DNA from: a virus
Direction: 5' to 3' (one strand)
Length of the DNA stretch: 29,432 bases
IMG/VR virus record: IMGVR_UViG_3300030118_003786
Coordinates: 1 to 29,432 of that record
The translations under genes were made by a program, and so were the position numbers. The notes under the pieces are model-generated. The model saw nothing but the letters and a program-made list of their open reading frames with translations, was not told the DNA's origin and did no database searches. Below, one piece after another: positions 14,144 through 22,258 of the stretch (positions within the stretch are counted from its first letter, which is position 1; each line of letters starts with the position of its first letter).

Positions 14144-14734
14144 ATGGCAGATTTTGACACAACATTAGGCGGCAATATTGGTGACATACAAGCAATGGAA
14201 CTAAGATCAGTGCAACCAACAGTGAGAACACAATCATTGTCAGGTAGACAACAGGTTAGAAGTTTTTCAACACAATTTTACACAGCAAGGATAGTGATGC
14301 CACAACTAACACAAGCAGACTTAAGAAGAGTGTATGCTTTTTTGGTAAAACAACAAGGTGGCTTTGGAACATTTAGTATTGCACCACACAATCTTACACA
14401 AAAGTCAGGCACACAAAACACATCAGAAGATGTAAATGCAGGGGCAGTGGGTGCAACATCAATTGCATTAGACTCTGGCACAAATAAATTTAAGATGGGT
14501 GACATGATTAAGTTTTCAGGACACACCAAAGCATATATGATTACACAAGACCAAGGTGGATCTACCACAATAAACTTTGAACCCCCATTGGTATCAGCAG
14601 TTGGTGGCAGTGAATCAGTAAAAAGTGGCACAGACTTTGAAATGACAGTGAGATTGGCTGGTGACATAAACACATACAACATGGGTCCAGATGGATTTGG
14701 CACGATAGAGTTTGATGTAGTGGAGGCTATATAA
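14144..14734 (+). CDS. Distal tail / minor tail protein (196 aa)
   Basis: It follows the tape measure, the position of the distal tail protein that closes the tube. It opens MADFDTTLGGNIGDIQAMEL. Most of it is beta-rich, with VRSFSTQFYTARIVMPQLTQ, a helix-turn segment ADLRRVYAFLVKQQGGFGTF, and the ending FDVVEAI. The Q-x-x-G-F-G-T-F-x-I-x-P segment is typical of phage minor tail proteins encoded downstream of tape measures. The gene overlaps the next by one base at TAATG. The family name is not certain. Confidence 0.72.
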   Translation: MADFDTTLGGNIGDIQAMELRSVQPTVRTQSLSGRQQVRSFSTQFYTARIVMPQLTQADLRRVYAFLVKQQGGFGTFSIAPHNLTQKSGTQNTSEDVNAGAVGATSIALDSGTNKFKMGDMIKFSGHTKAYMITQDQGGSTTINFEPPLVSAVGGSESVKSGTDFEMTVRLAGDINTYNMGPDGFGTIEFDVVEAI

Positions 14735-15390
14735 TGGCTTACAGTGGATCTAGATTCCAATCACCTTTGTATGTGGGTGATGGCACAGGTGAAGTAGAAA
14801 AAAATCAAATCAAAACATTTCATTTGATGGAACTGCATTTCAATGACACATCACAGTCATTGTTGAACAATAATTTGTATTTTACTGATAATTTTTATCC
14901 AATTGATTATGATTCTGCAACAGCACCTGACAGTGGATCCAACACATATCAAGCAGTGGGCAAATTTTTATCTTTTGGATCTGTGGTAGAGTCCACAGCA
15001 ATCAAAGTGAATGCAATCACTGTGGCATTGAGTGGTGTTGATGTAGCAGATATTTCCGATGTAGTGCATTCAAATGTGGTAAACAAAAGAGTGGTTATAT
15101 ATAGAACATTTTTAGATTCAAACAATGCTTTCCAAACCAATAGAACATTTTTATTGTTTGATGGCAACATCAAAAACTTTAATTGTGTGGAAAGCCAAGA
15201 AAAAAGCACCATTAATTTTTCAGTTGCTACACATTGGGCAAACTTTGAAGGACAAAATGGTCGCATAACCAACACCATGACACAATTTTATACCAAAAGA
15301 TATAATTCAACAGAAACATTCAGAAATGACAAAGGATTTGAATATTCATCAATATTTGTAAAGGATGTGCATTGGGGACCCAACAATTAA
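14734..15390 (+). CDS. Minor tail protein, DUF2163-like position (218 aa)
   Basis: Beta-rich tail protein beginning MAYSGSRFQSPLYVGDGTGE. The series HLMELHFNDTSQSLLN, YQAVGKFLSFGSVVESTAIK, then ALSGVDVADISDVVHSNVVN and KRVVIYRTFLDSN, followed by FDGNIKNFNCVESQEKSTIN, is the ordered pattern of the DUF2163-type baseplate hub proteins in gene-transfer-agent-like and many siphovirus tails. Its place between the distal tail protein and the tip protein agrees. In those tails the next gene is normally a NlpC/P60 peptidase; here it is an acetyltransferase. The start is coupled to the previous stop. Confidence 0.72.
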   Translation: MAYSGSRFQSPLYVGDGTGEVEKNQIKTFHLMELHFNDTSQSLLNNNLYFTDNFYPIDYDSATAPDSGSNTYQAVGKFLSFGSVVESTAIKVNAITVALSGVDVADISDVVHSNVVNKRVVIYRTFLDSNNAFQTNRTFLLFDGNIKNFNCVESQEKSTINFSVATHWANFEGQNGRITNTMTQFYTKRYNSTETFRNDKGFEYSSIFVKDVHWGPNN

Positions 15391-15857
15391 TACATATTAG
15401 ACCAGCAGAGTTTGAGGATATACCTCATCTGTTGCATCTAAGCAAACAGGAACACAAAGAAAGTGGTTGCCGTTATCCATATGCCATGAGCACATGTGAA
15501 AGAATGTTGCAGATGGTGATGTTGGATACACAAGCAGTGTGTATAGTAATCACAGTGGACAACATGCCATATGGTTACATCATTGGCGGTTTAGATCATG
15601 TGGATATGAGCAACAAGCCCATAGCCATAGCACACAAATGGTTTACTACAAATCCAATACAACATCCTGGATTGAATGATGGTGGTGCAAAACTGTTGAA
15701 AGCATTTGAACAATGGGCATACAATGTTGGTGCCACAGACACAATGATTACACTACACACAGGCGGAAAATCTGTTAAATACTATGAATATGCTTTTAAT
15801 AAAATGGGCTACAATCAAAACAGAGTCTATTACAGCAAGAGGTTAACAAATGTTTAA
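15372..15857 (+). CDS. GNAT-family N-acetyltransferase in the tail operon
   Basis: A 161-residue protein with the GNAT pattern: beta1 IHIRPAEFEDIPHLLHLSKQ (residues 7-26), beta4 NMPYGYIIGG (64-73), an acetyl-CoA loop and helix LNDGGAKLLKAFEQWAYNVG (101-120), then ITLHTGG and a YYEYAFNKMGY end (137-147), where GNATs typically have the F-Y-x-x-x-G-F motif. It would transfer an acetyl group from acetyl-CoA to an amine; the substrate is unknown. The start is TTG at 15372, with aaggat upstream and a 19-bp overlap with the minor tail gene. Its stop overlaps the tip gene. It occupies the slot where lambda-like tails carry a cell-wall peptidase. Confidence 0.82.
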   Translation: MGTQQLIHIRPAEFEDIPHLLHLSKQEHKESGCRYPYAMSTCERMLQMVMLDTQAVCIVITVDNMPYGYIIGGLDHVDMSNKPIAIAHKWFTTNPIQHPGLNDGGAKLLKAFEQWAYNVGATDTMITLHTGGKSVKYYEYAFNKMGYNQNRVYYSKRLTNV

Positions 15858-18267
15858 ATGGTGGAAAAATCTTAAGATAAAATGGGCAAAAAGAGAACTT
15901 GAAAAATATGCTCCCAAAGGCGAACACCTCGCATACATAACCAAAGAAGAAGCCAAACTATTAAAGAAACACGGTGGTGCAGGACTTAAAGTTACTGCCA
16001 CAGGTATTCCATCATTCTTCTTAGACAAGATTGGTGACTTTATTGGTGGCATTGGTGATAAGATTGGCGACATTATTGGAGGCATTGGTGACTTTATTGG
16101 TGGCATTGGTGACTTTATTGGTGGTGTGATCGGAGGCATAGTTGACTTTGCCAGCAATCTAGCATCAGGCTTTTTAGGCATGTTTGGTATGTCATTTGAT
16201 ATGCCAGAATATGACTCTCCATCATCATTTGAAGTTATGCAACAAGGTATATTGGTAAACAAACAATCATCGGTTGCTGGTATTCCTGTTGTGTATGGCA
16301 AAAGAAGGATAGGTGGCACAAGGGTGTTCTTAGACACATATGGTGACAACAATGAATACCTTGTGGTATGTTTGGCATTGGCAGAAGGTGAAATTGAAGG
16401 TGTCAACAGAATTTACATCAACGATCAAGAAATAACATTGCCCAATAGAAGTGGTTCCAATTCAGTATACACCAAAGAAACTGTTCAAGCAGTTGGATCT
16501 ACATTGGCAAATGGTGAAAAGTCACCATTCTTTGTAAACAAAAAACCAAGAGCACATTTTGAAATATTCCACGGCACAGAAGATCAACAATCATCAGCAT
16601 TGTTGAGTGGTAGTTCATTTTGGTCACCAAAGCATAGATTGAGAGGTGTTGCATACATAGCCTGTCGTTTTGAATGGGTAAAAGCAGAATTTGAAAAAGG
16701 AGAACAAACAGTATTCAATCCATGGCAAGGGGTTCCAACCATACATGTAGAAGTATTGGGTAAGAAAATATTAACAGCATATTCCAGCAGTGACAACACA
16801 GATTCAAATACATCATCATATGAAACACAACAAGCCAACACAGGAGTTGGTGCATTTGATTATTCAGATAATCCAGCCAATTGTTTGTTGGACTATCTTC
16901 GTAATCCAAGATATGGTAAGGGCCTAAATGACAACAGAATTGATTTTGGTGCATTCAGAACAGCCAAACTAACAGCAGAACAAAGCATACAGTTTTCACA
17001 AGATTTTACTGGCACATTCATGAGTTGTAATGCAGTGATAAACACAGAAGACACACTGATGAACAACACCAAAAGATTATTGCAGTCATGCAGAGGCTTC
17101 CTACCTTATGTGGATGGCAAATACAGATTAAAAATAGAAACAGCAGAAATACCAGTAGATCAATTTGAAATAACAGATGATATGATTATTGGTGACATAG
17201 CCATACAGTCAGCAGACAAGAATGCCAAATACAATGAATGTCATTTGACATATGCTGATGAAGACAAAAAGTATGAAAGCAATACATTTGTGTATCGCGA
17301 TGAAGATGCGGCGGAACAAGATGGGGAACCATTGATACTCAAAACATCATTACCAACTGTAACCAAAATTGATAGAGTAAAACACATTGCCAAATACATG
17401 GTGGATAGATCAAGAAAACAATTAACAGTGGCTATTAGAACTACCAATGAAGGACAAAGCATTGTAGCAGGTGATTTAGTAAGGATAACACACCAGTATT
17501 CAAGAACAGTGGGTGGCACTGACATAACAGATTTTCTATTCAAATCGCCTACGGGCTCAGCAGTAGATACAGTTTATTCAGCACCAAATATGATATTTAG
17601 AGTCACAGCAACCACATTGAACTATGATGGCACAGTGTCAATGCAATTGGTTGAACATGACAACTTCATATATGCAGTCACAGTGGAAGCTCCGGAGCCA
17701 ACACCACCACCAATAGAAACACCACCACCGGATCCAGATCCACCAGGGCCTACACCGGAACCACCACCACAGGATCCACCTAAGCAGTGTCCTGAAGGCC
17801 AACACTATGATTATGAAACCAATCAATGTGTGCCGGACAATCCAGCTCCGCCACCAGAGGATCCAGAATTACCACCGGAGCCAACTCCGGAACCACCGCC
17901 AAGACCTGAACAAAAGGTTAGGATAGCGACTGGTGTGAGATATGGCTATGCTGGATACATCAAGTTCACAATCAAACCATCAAGAACCACAAGGAACATT
18001 ATTAACATTGATATGACCAATGCCAACACAGGATTTAGACAGATATGGACAGTGGTGGCGGCAAGTCAAACCATAGTGTATGAGATTGCATCTGGTTCCA
18101 AAAATATGTCCATTAGACCAGGACATGTGTTGGAATGGAAAGTGTATGAAACAGACCATAATGCACAAGGCATGGTATTGTTGGAACAAGGATCTAATGT
18201 AGTGGCAGGCAGTGCCACATCAAATTCAGTTTCATCAACAAATGCAAGTGCGGGAGGATATGCATAA
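15850..18267 (+). CDS. Tail tip / central tail fibre-hub protein (gpJ/TipJ-like)
   Basis: An 805-residue protein with the layout of siphovirus tip proteins. It has a basic N-terminus, a glycine-zipper repeat (about residues 58-100), then the conserved tip core with GILVNKQSSVAGIPVVYGKR and GTRVFLDTYGDNNEYLVVCL at about 135-180, the NPANCLLDYLRNPRYGKGLN segment, and a DMIIGDIAIQSADKNAKYNE segment of the phage-tail hub domain. A proline-rich hinge covers about 615-690 and includes CPEGQHYDYETNQCVPDNP. A C-terminal beta domain (about 690-805) may contact the receptor. It starts at ATG 15850, overlapping the GNAT stop by 8 bp. Confidence 0.86.
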   Translation: MFKWWKNLKIKWAKRELEKYAPKGEHLAYITKEEAKLLKKHGGAGLKVTATGIPSFFLDKIGDFIGGIGDKIGDIIGGIGDFIGGIGDFIGGVIGGIVDFASNLASGFLGMFGMSFDMPEYDSPSSFEVMQQGILVNKQSSVAGIPVVYGKRRIGGTRVFLDTYGDNNEYLVVCLALAEGEIEGVNRIYINDQEITLPNRSGSNSVYTKETVQAVGSTLANGEKSPFFVNKKPRAHFEIFHGTEDQQSSALLSGSSFWSPKHRLRGVAYIACRFEWVKAEFEKGEQTVFNPWQGVPTIHVEVLGKKILTAYSSSDNTDSNTSSYETQQANTGVGAFDYSDNPANCLLDYLRNPRYGKGLNDNRIDFGAFRTAKLTAEQSIQFSQDFTGTFMSCNAVINTEDTLMNNTKRLLQSCRGFLPYVDGKYRLKIETAEIPVDQFEITDDMIIGDIAIQSADKNAKYNECHLTYADEDKKYESNTFVYRDEDAAEQDGEPLILKTSLPTVTKIDRVKHIAKYMVDRSRKQLTVAIRTTNEGQSIVAGDLVRITHQYSRTVGGTDITDFLFKSPTGSAVDTVYSAPNMIFRVTATTLNYDGTVSMQLVEHDNFIYAVTVEAPEPTPPPIETPPPDPDPPGPTPEPPPQDPPKQCPEGQHYDYETNQCVPDNPAPPPEDPELPPEPTPEPPPRPEQKVRIATGVRYGYAGYIKFTIKPSRTTRNIINIDMTNANTGFRQIWTVVAASQTIVYEIASGSKNMSIRPGHVLEWKVYETDHNAQGMVLLEQGSNVVAGSATSNSVSSTNASAGGYA
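16030..16125 (+). repeat. 21-bp repeats encoding IGDFIGG units in the tail tip gene
   Basis: The same 21-base unit (encoding IGDFIGG) stands at 16030-16050, at 16084-16104 and, with one silent change in its last base, at 16105-16125. A diverged copy (IGDKIGDIIGG) lies between. The protein run has glycine pairs every few residues, a glycine-zipper pattern that favours tight helix packing or membrane insertion. Confidence 0.85.
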
Positions 18268-18458
18268 TGGCAAAGAGAAGAAGAGTGCCCAAAGATAAAT
18301 CAACAGGGCTACCTAAAAAATATTTAAGTGGCATACGAGGTGGGCGAAGAAGCAGTCTAGCAAGTATAACAAAACAAATATCAAGACTTTACAAACAAGG
18401 TGCAAGGATACCACAAAGTCTTATCAACAGGAGGATTAAACTTGGCAAAAAGAAGTAA
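18267..18458 (+). CDS. Small basic protein 1 (63 aa)
   Basis: It overlaps the tail tip stop by one base (TAATG). The product begins MAKRRRVPKDKSTGLPKKYL followed by SGIRGG, and is strongly basic throughout (RLYKQGARIPQSLINRRIKL, ending GKKK). From memory, K-x-x-T-G-L-P-K-K-Y-L-S-G segments recur in small proteins of marine phages, but I cannot name a function. It is probably nucleic-acid binding or a virion component ejected with DNA. It is the first of three adjacent basic proteins placed oddly between tail genes. Confidence 0.8.
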   Translation: MAKRRRVPKDKSTGLPKKYLSGIRGGRRSSLASITKQISRLYKQGARIPQSLINRRIKLGKKK

Positions 18459-18693
18459 ACCAATTGCGGCATCAACATTAAAGACATTGAGAGCCAAAGC
18501 AAAAAAGTCAAAAACTTTTAATCTTGCTGATCTTAAGGCAGTGTATCGCAGAGGACAAGGTGCATTTTTGGGTGCAGGCAGTCGTCCTGGTGTGGGTATG
18601 GCACAGTGGGCAATGGGCAGAGTAAATAGTTTATTGAGAGGCTCTAGGAAACACGATTTGGACATTAGACGAAGAGCAAGGAAAAGAAAATAA
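18442..18693 (+). CDS. Small basic protein 2 (83 aa)
   Basis: The start is set by a perfect AGGAGG (18429-18434) 7 nt before TTG at 18442, giving an AKRSKP opening like that of its neighbours. A further-upstream frame start at 18400 lacks a signal. The core DLKAVYRRGQGAFLGAGSRP and then GVGMAQWAMGRVNSLLRGSR follows a pattern (R-G-x-G-A-...-Q-W-A-x-G-R-V-N-S-x-L-x-G) that I recall from small proteins of cyanophages and other marine phages, function unknown. The C-terminus is very basic (RRRARKRK). It overlaps the previous gene by 17 bp and abuts the next. Confidence 0.78.
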   Translation: MAKRSKPIAASTLKTLRAKAKKSKTFNLADLKAVYRRGQGAFLGAGSRPGVGMAQWAMGRVNSLLRGSRKHDLDIRRRARKRK

Positions 18694-18966
18694 ATGGCAA
18701 AGTATCAAGGCAAAACAGTTAAACTAAACACACCCATGAGAGGTGATGTTAAAAAGTTCAAAGTGTTTGTGAGAGATAGATCAACTGGCAATGTTAAAAA
18801 AATTAATTTTGGACAAAAAGGCATGACAATCAAAAGAAACAATCCAGCAAGGAGAAGGTCATTCAATGCTAGAATGGGTGCTGTATTGGACAATGTAAAA
18901 GGACAAAAAACATTAAGTGCGGCATATTGGAGTTTGCAGGCATGGAAAAAGGATTTTAAATTATAA
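18694..18966 (+). CDS. Small basic protein 3 (90 aa)
   Basis: It starts at the base after the previous stop. Two parts can be seen: a beta region KKFKVFVRDRSTGNVKKINF with GQKGMTIKR, and a C-terminal region PARRRSFNARMGAV, later AAYWSLQAW. From memory this matches a marine phage family in which the C-terminal part reads roughly RRKSFRARHxC...YWSCxxW. Here both cysteine positions and the His are replaced (Met-Gly-Ala and Leu), so a metal or disulfide site of the family would be missing. Function unknown; virion or DNA-associated role inferred from charge and context. Confidence 0.8.
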   Translation: MAKYQGKTVKLNTPMRGDVKKFKVFVRDRSTGNVKKINFGQKGMTIKRNNPARRRSFNARMGAVLDNVKGQKTLSAAYWSLQAWKKDFKL

Positions 18967-19829
18967 TGGGCACACACAACGGCACAGTATTTGGAACCAT
19001 ACTAAAGCACAAAGGCGATCAAGCATGGAGTGACTTATCCACTTGGACAGCATATGACACTTGGATAAGACATGAAGACAACACCAACAACACAGCCGGT
19101 GTGGCAAACTTGACAGCAACAGGAGCCAAAGGCACACCATTGAGATACCAAACATCAATCATTGATTTGGGTGAATCTAAATATGTGTATCCAGCAATAC
19201 AGATAGGAGCATTTGGCACAGCAAGAATCACAGTTGAATATGGTGATGCATCAGACTTATCAGACAAAACAACCATTGGCACATATACCACAAACAATGA
19301 TGTTAATGGTGTTGTAGCAACTTATTCCATACTAAATCACACAGAGCCTGGATACAGTGATGCTGGAACCACAACAATCTCATCCACAACATACAATCTT
19401 GATTACGAAGGATTCAAAGCAAGATATGTGAGAATAACTGTGTTTGTAGAAAGATTTTTGACTGCAACACAAAGAGATGCAACTGCTATTAGATCATTAT
19501 TGATTGAATTTAATGATGATCAACAAACAGAAGTGTTGTATGATGTTGATACCAGCACACTCAGTGGCACAGTAGAAGCAAGAGTTTTGGTGCCAAGAAT
19601 AGTATCATCCATAACTTCTATGCAACTCACAGCACATTCAGAAGCCAACAAGAAGTTGGTGCCACACATTGTGTCCAAAGCCAACAAAACAATTAGATTA
19701 TTAGATGCTAACACATTCTCAACAGCAGGAGTAGATGGCACAGTGGATGTTGCAATCACTGGCACACCGGAAGTCGAGGAATCACCAAATGGTTCTTTGG
19801 ATAGAAAACAAACAGGAGTAGGTAACTAA
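18966..19829 (+). CDS. Virion structural protein, tail/adhesin region (287 aa)
   Basis: Coupled by TAATG to the previous gene. The Thr/Ser/Asp-rich, beta-strand pattern (TSIIDLGESKYVYPAIQIGA, FGTARITVEYGDASDLSD, ARYVRITVFVERFLTATQRD) is that of a jelly-roll or carbohydrate-binding-like module at about residues 60-190, where 'YVRITVxV' is the closing strand of discoidin-type folds. The second half (TLSGTVEARVLVPRIVSSIT) appears to be another beta domain. It is probably a host-contact or fibre-attachment protein. The exact family is not recognised. Confidence 0.72.
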   Translation: MGTHNGTVFGTILKHKGDQAWSDLSTWTAYDTWIRHEDNTNNTAGVANLTATGAKGTPLRYQTSIIDLGESKYVYPAIQIGAFGTARITVEYGDASDLSDKTTIGTYTTNNDVNGVVATYSILNHTEPGYSDAGTTTISSTTYNLDYEGFKARYVRITVFVERFLTATQRDATAIRSLLIEFNDDQQTEVLYDVDTSTLSGTVEARVLVPRIVSSITSMQLTAHSEANKKLVPHIVSKANKTIRLLDANTFSTAGVDGTVDVAITGTPEVEESPNGSLDRKQTGVGN

Positions 19830-20575
19830 TGGCATACAATTGGCCCGTATCATCAAAAGCAGGCACCACAACAACAGATGGTGCAACGGATAGAATTGAT
19901 CTTGCAAGAGCAGACATAAATCAAAACATACAAAATGTCAATGCAATTCTTGACACATTTAACTTAGGCACAGAACCAGCCAACAACAAAATATTAAAAT
20001 ACAACACCACGACAGACAAGTTTGAACTTGCAGATGAAAGTGGTGGAGACACTGTGATTGGCACACATGAAATGTGGATACCAGCTATTCAAATGTATCC
20101 AGCAACTACTTCACCTTGTGCTAATTTAACAAGAGATGCGGCTAGTTCTGGTGTTAGCAAAAATTTTCTTGCATTTGATCCCAGCACACAAGAACATGCA
20201 CAATTTGTCATTGCAATGCCTAAGAAATGGGACGAAGGTGCTATCAAATTTAGAGCATATTGGATTGCCCACCCGGGTGTGTCTACCAGTGGAGGAGTCA
20301 CTTGGGAATTAGGCATAGAAGTAAAAGCAGATGATGCCCCTTTTAGTGCCACTTTTGTAAAAGGCACAGTGGATGACACTTATACAAATTCAAACGAAAT
20401 AATGATAACACCACAATCATCCAACATAACACCAGCAGGGTCGCCACAACCAGATCAATTGACTGTGTTTGATATTTCAAGAAAAGTTTCTGATTCCAAT
20501 GACACATTCACTCATGATGCACAGTTGTTGGGTGTTAAAATATATTTTACAACAGAGTCTGGCACAGACGATTAA
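19829..20575 (+). CDS. Tail fibre-like structural protein (248 aa)
   Basis: Coupled by TAATG to the previous gene. The N-terminus (MAYNWPVSSKAGTTTTDGAT, then RIDLARADINQNIQNVNAIL) resembles the attachment segment seen at the start of several marine phage fibre proteins. The rest is a beta-rich domain (KFRAYWIAHPGVSTSGGVTW, ELGIEVKADDAPFS, ending AQLLGVKIYFTTESG), possibly a knob. No enzymatic motif is visible. It probably belongs to the receptor-binding apparatus with its neighbours. Confidence 0.72.
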   Translation: MAYNWPVSSKAGTTTTDGATDRIDLARADINQNIQNVNAILDTFNLGTEPANNKILKYNTTTDKFELADESGGDTVIGTHEMWIPAIQMYPATTSPCANLTRDAASSGVSKNFLAFDPSTQEHAQFVIAMPKKWDEGAIKFRAYWIAHPGVSTSGGVTWELGIEVKADDAPFSATFVKGTVDDTYTNSNEIMITPQSSNITPAGSPQPDQLTVFDISRKVSDSNDTFTHDAQLLGVKIYFTTESGTDD

Positions 20576-20602
20576 TAAATACATACACAGGAGAAACATA
20601 TT

Positions 20603-21034
20603 ATGGGTTGGGCAAATGCATCAAATGTAACAACAACACACTTAGACAGTGACTCAGATTCACCAACATCAGCTAGAGTAGAACTTAAACTAGCATTAGA
20701 CGAATTAACCAATGTAATCAATGGATTGAACACAGCCAGTGGTGCATGTGGATTAGATGTAAATGGATTGGTTGCAAATTCAAGATTACCAGCTACACTT
20801 ACAACAACAGGAACCAACAATTTAATATTAGATCCAAACACTTCAATGGTAAAGATACAAAACTTTATCAATTTGGCTCCAGTGGCATATGCAAACTTGC
20901 CAACAACACCAGCACAAGGTGATGTGGCATTTTTAACCACAGATGGTGCGGGTGCAACCAAAAACAAATTGTGTTACTACAATGGCAGTGCTTGGAAATA
21001 TTTCAACGATGATTCTACAGTGGCGGCTTCATAG
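20603..21034 (+). CDS. Small tail fibre protein (143 aa)
   Basis: A separate Shine-Dalgarno (acaggagaaac) precedes the ATG after a 27-bp gap. The N-terminal helix SARVELKLALDELTNVINGL is followed by a short beta stalk (DVNGLVANSRLPATLTTTGT, NLILDPNTSMVKI) and a terminal module (AYANLPTTPAQGDVAFLTTD, ending LCYYNGSAWKYFNDDST) of the kind found at the tips of phage fibres. It could be a trimeric fibre tip or a chaperone-like end piece for the neighbouring fibres. Confidence 0.75.
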   Translation: MGWANASNVTTTHLDSDSDSPTSARVELKLALDELTNVINGLNTASGACGLDVNGLVANSRLPATLTTTGTNNLILDPNTSMVKIQNFINLAPVAYANLPTTPAQGDVAFLTTDGAGATKNKLCYYNGSAWKYFNDDSTVAAS

Positions 21035-21043
21035 GATAGGACA

Positions 21044-21262
21044 ATGAACAAAAAAGAACAAGAAAGATTGACACAGGTAGAATTAGATACTAAATCAATC
21101 TCAACAGATGTTCGCCTTATCCAAAAAGACATACACACAATCAGAGACAATCATTTGTCGCATTTAGCAGAGGATGTAAAAAAATTAGATATGAGACTAT
21201 GGGCAATACTATTGTTGCTGGTAGCATCATTGTTTATACCCTTCGTTAAATCATTATGGTAA
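21044..21262 (+). CDS. Small coiled-coil membrane protein, holin candidate (72 aa)
   Basis: A charged N-terminal coiled coil (residues 1-48) is followed by one transmembrane segment LWAILLLLVASLFIPFV (52-68). This single-span, helix-first design is like XhlA-type hemolysin/holin proteins that sit in the inner membrane and help lysis. It is the only multi-residue hydrophobic protein of normal size in the window, but no endolysin gene is recognised nearby, so the lysis role is unproven. It could also be a membrane-anchored virion or exclusion protein. It overlaps the next gene by 7 bp. Confidence 0.72.
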   Translation: MNKKEQERLTQVELDTKSISTDVRLIQKDIHTIRDNHLSHLAEDVKKLDMRLWAILLLLVASLFIPFVKSLW

Positions 21263-21471
21263 AACTTGATCCCAAAAGAATGTCAGATGAAGATAGACTC
21301 AAATATCTGCACAAAGAATTTGAAGAACTAAACATCAAAAAAATAAGATTCCAGCAAGACAAAGTTCGTGATCCCGAAGATATTGCATTCTATTTGAAGT
21401 GTAATCAACACCATATCGAAGTGATTAGACAACACATACACCAACTACAGCAAAAACTCAACAAACACTAA
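21256..21471 (+). CDS. Hypothetical helical protein (71 aa)
   Basis: Not recognised. Its ATG at 21256 overlaps the holin candidate by 7 bp. The product begins MVKLDPKRMSDEDRLKYLHK and is almost wholly charged helix, with one Cys and several His near the end (CNQHHIEVIRQHIHQLQQKL). A coiled-coil partner of the preceding membrane protein is an attractive inference from the overlap. It is the last gene before a terminator, closing the rightward transcript that starts with terminase. Confidence 0.75.
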   Translation: MVKLDPKRMSDEDRLKYLHKEFEELNIKKIRFQQDKVRDPEDIAFYLKCNQHHIEVIRQHIHQLQQKLNKH

Positions 21472-21476
21472 CACAC

Positions 21477-21508
21477 GGTGCTTAAAATAGGACTAAGACA
21501 CCATTTTT
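21477..21508 (+). terminator. Intrinsic terminator after the head/tail operon
   Basis: GGTGCTTA (21477-21484) pairs with TAAG-A-CACC (21494-21502), eight pairs with one bulged A, around a 9-nt loop, and is followed by ATTTTT (21503-21508). It lies 5 bp after the stop of the 21256 gene. The next 140 bases to 21649 hold no gene I would support, only an isolated extended -10-like TGTTATAAT at 21547-21555. Confidence 0.72.
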
Positions 21509-21649
21509 ACGACTGTATAGCCAAAAATAAACCCCCTAACACCACTTGTTATAATGCTAGAGGGTCTACTATGCGATATAAGAGTAATAACAATTTATGT
21601 TACCACATACATATTTATTATATGTTCATTGTTGATGCAAAGTCAACCA

Positions 21650-22258
21650 TTATAATGCCACTTCGCGAACTTTTGGTTGATGTGTGATTGTGTTGGTTTG
21701 TGTGCCAAGTTCAATCAATGCTTTGTCAAGATGTTCTCTGATTTGCAGTTTTAGTTTGTCATCATAACTAGGATCATTGTATATCCAATGACAGTATTCT
21801 TTTATCCAACTGTGTGTTTTTTCTAATGCATGTTCAGTAGCCCAATATGGCTCCATGTATTTTGGTATTGGTGATCCTACAGCCCATTTGTCTGAATTTT
21901 GTTTTCTCACAGTCCAATATTGGGGTGGATAAAATCCAACATCATCCATCATGTGTTGTGCGGTGTAGTTGCCCACACCATGTCCTCGTTTGATTGGGTG
22001 TTGTGAAAGTTCTTTTGTGTAATACACAGACTTTGATATTTTTAGTTGTGTTTGATAATCTTTCAAAAGATTTAATGCTTTGTGTATCACATAACCACAA
22101 TCTTGTCTGCCACTAATAATTTTCTTTACTTTGTATTTGCCTGTGTAAGGGTCTAAAGTGTTGATTGTGAGTTTTTCTGGAACACAGTATTGTGTTGCAC
22201 CGTGTTTGTGTAAGGCTTCACGATATTCGCCTAGTTGATATTGTTGTATTTGTATCAT
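21650..22258 (-). CDS. Hypothetical protein (202 aa), the only leftward gene
   Basis: Not recognised. This is the sole supported minus-strand gene. A consensus promoter (22307-22336) and the Shine-Dalgarno aaggaga, 7 nt before the ATG, support it. The product begins MIQIQQYQLGEYREALHKHG, with a basic, beta-rich first third (KLTINTLDPYTGKYKVKKII), a middle HPIKRGHGVGNYTAQHMMDD with several His, and a helical C-terminus (LKLQIREHLDKALIEL). No helix-turn-helix, membrane segment or hydrolase signature stands out. A morphogenesis-independent 'moron' gene, a regulator or an unusual lysis enzyme are all possible. It faces the terminator at 21477. Confidence 0.82.
   Translation of the reverse strand: MIQIQQYQLGEYREALHKHGATQYCVPEKLTINTLDPYTGKYKVKKIISGRQDCGYVIHKALNLLKDYQTQLKISKSVYYTKELSQHPIKRGHGVGNYTAQHMMDDVGFYPPQYWTVRKQNSDKWAVGSPIPKYMEPYWATEHALEKTHSWIKEYCHWIYNDPSYDDKLKLQIREHLDKALIELGTQTNTITHQPKVREVAL

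Noticed and set aside
21547-21555. Extended -10 element TGTTATAAT
   Set aside because: There is no matching -35 box at a usable distance and no gene downstream on that strand, so it is mentioned only as an isolated match.
21478-21687. Rightward frame of 69 codons after the terminator
   Set aside because: It starts inside the terminator hairpin, lacks a ribosome-binding site, overlaps the end of the leftward gene and has an unlikely composition.
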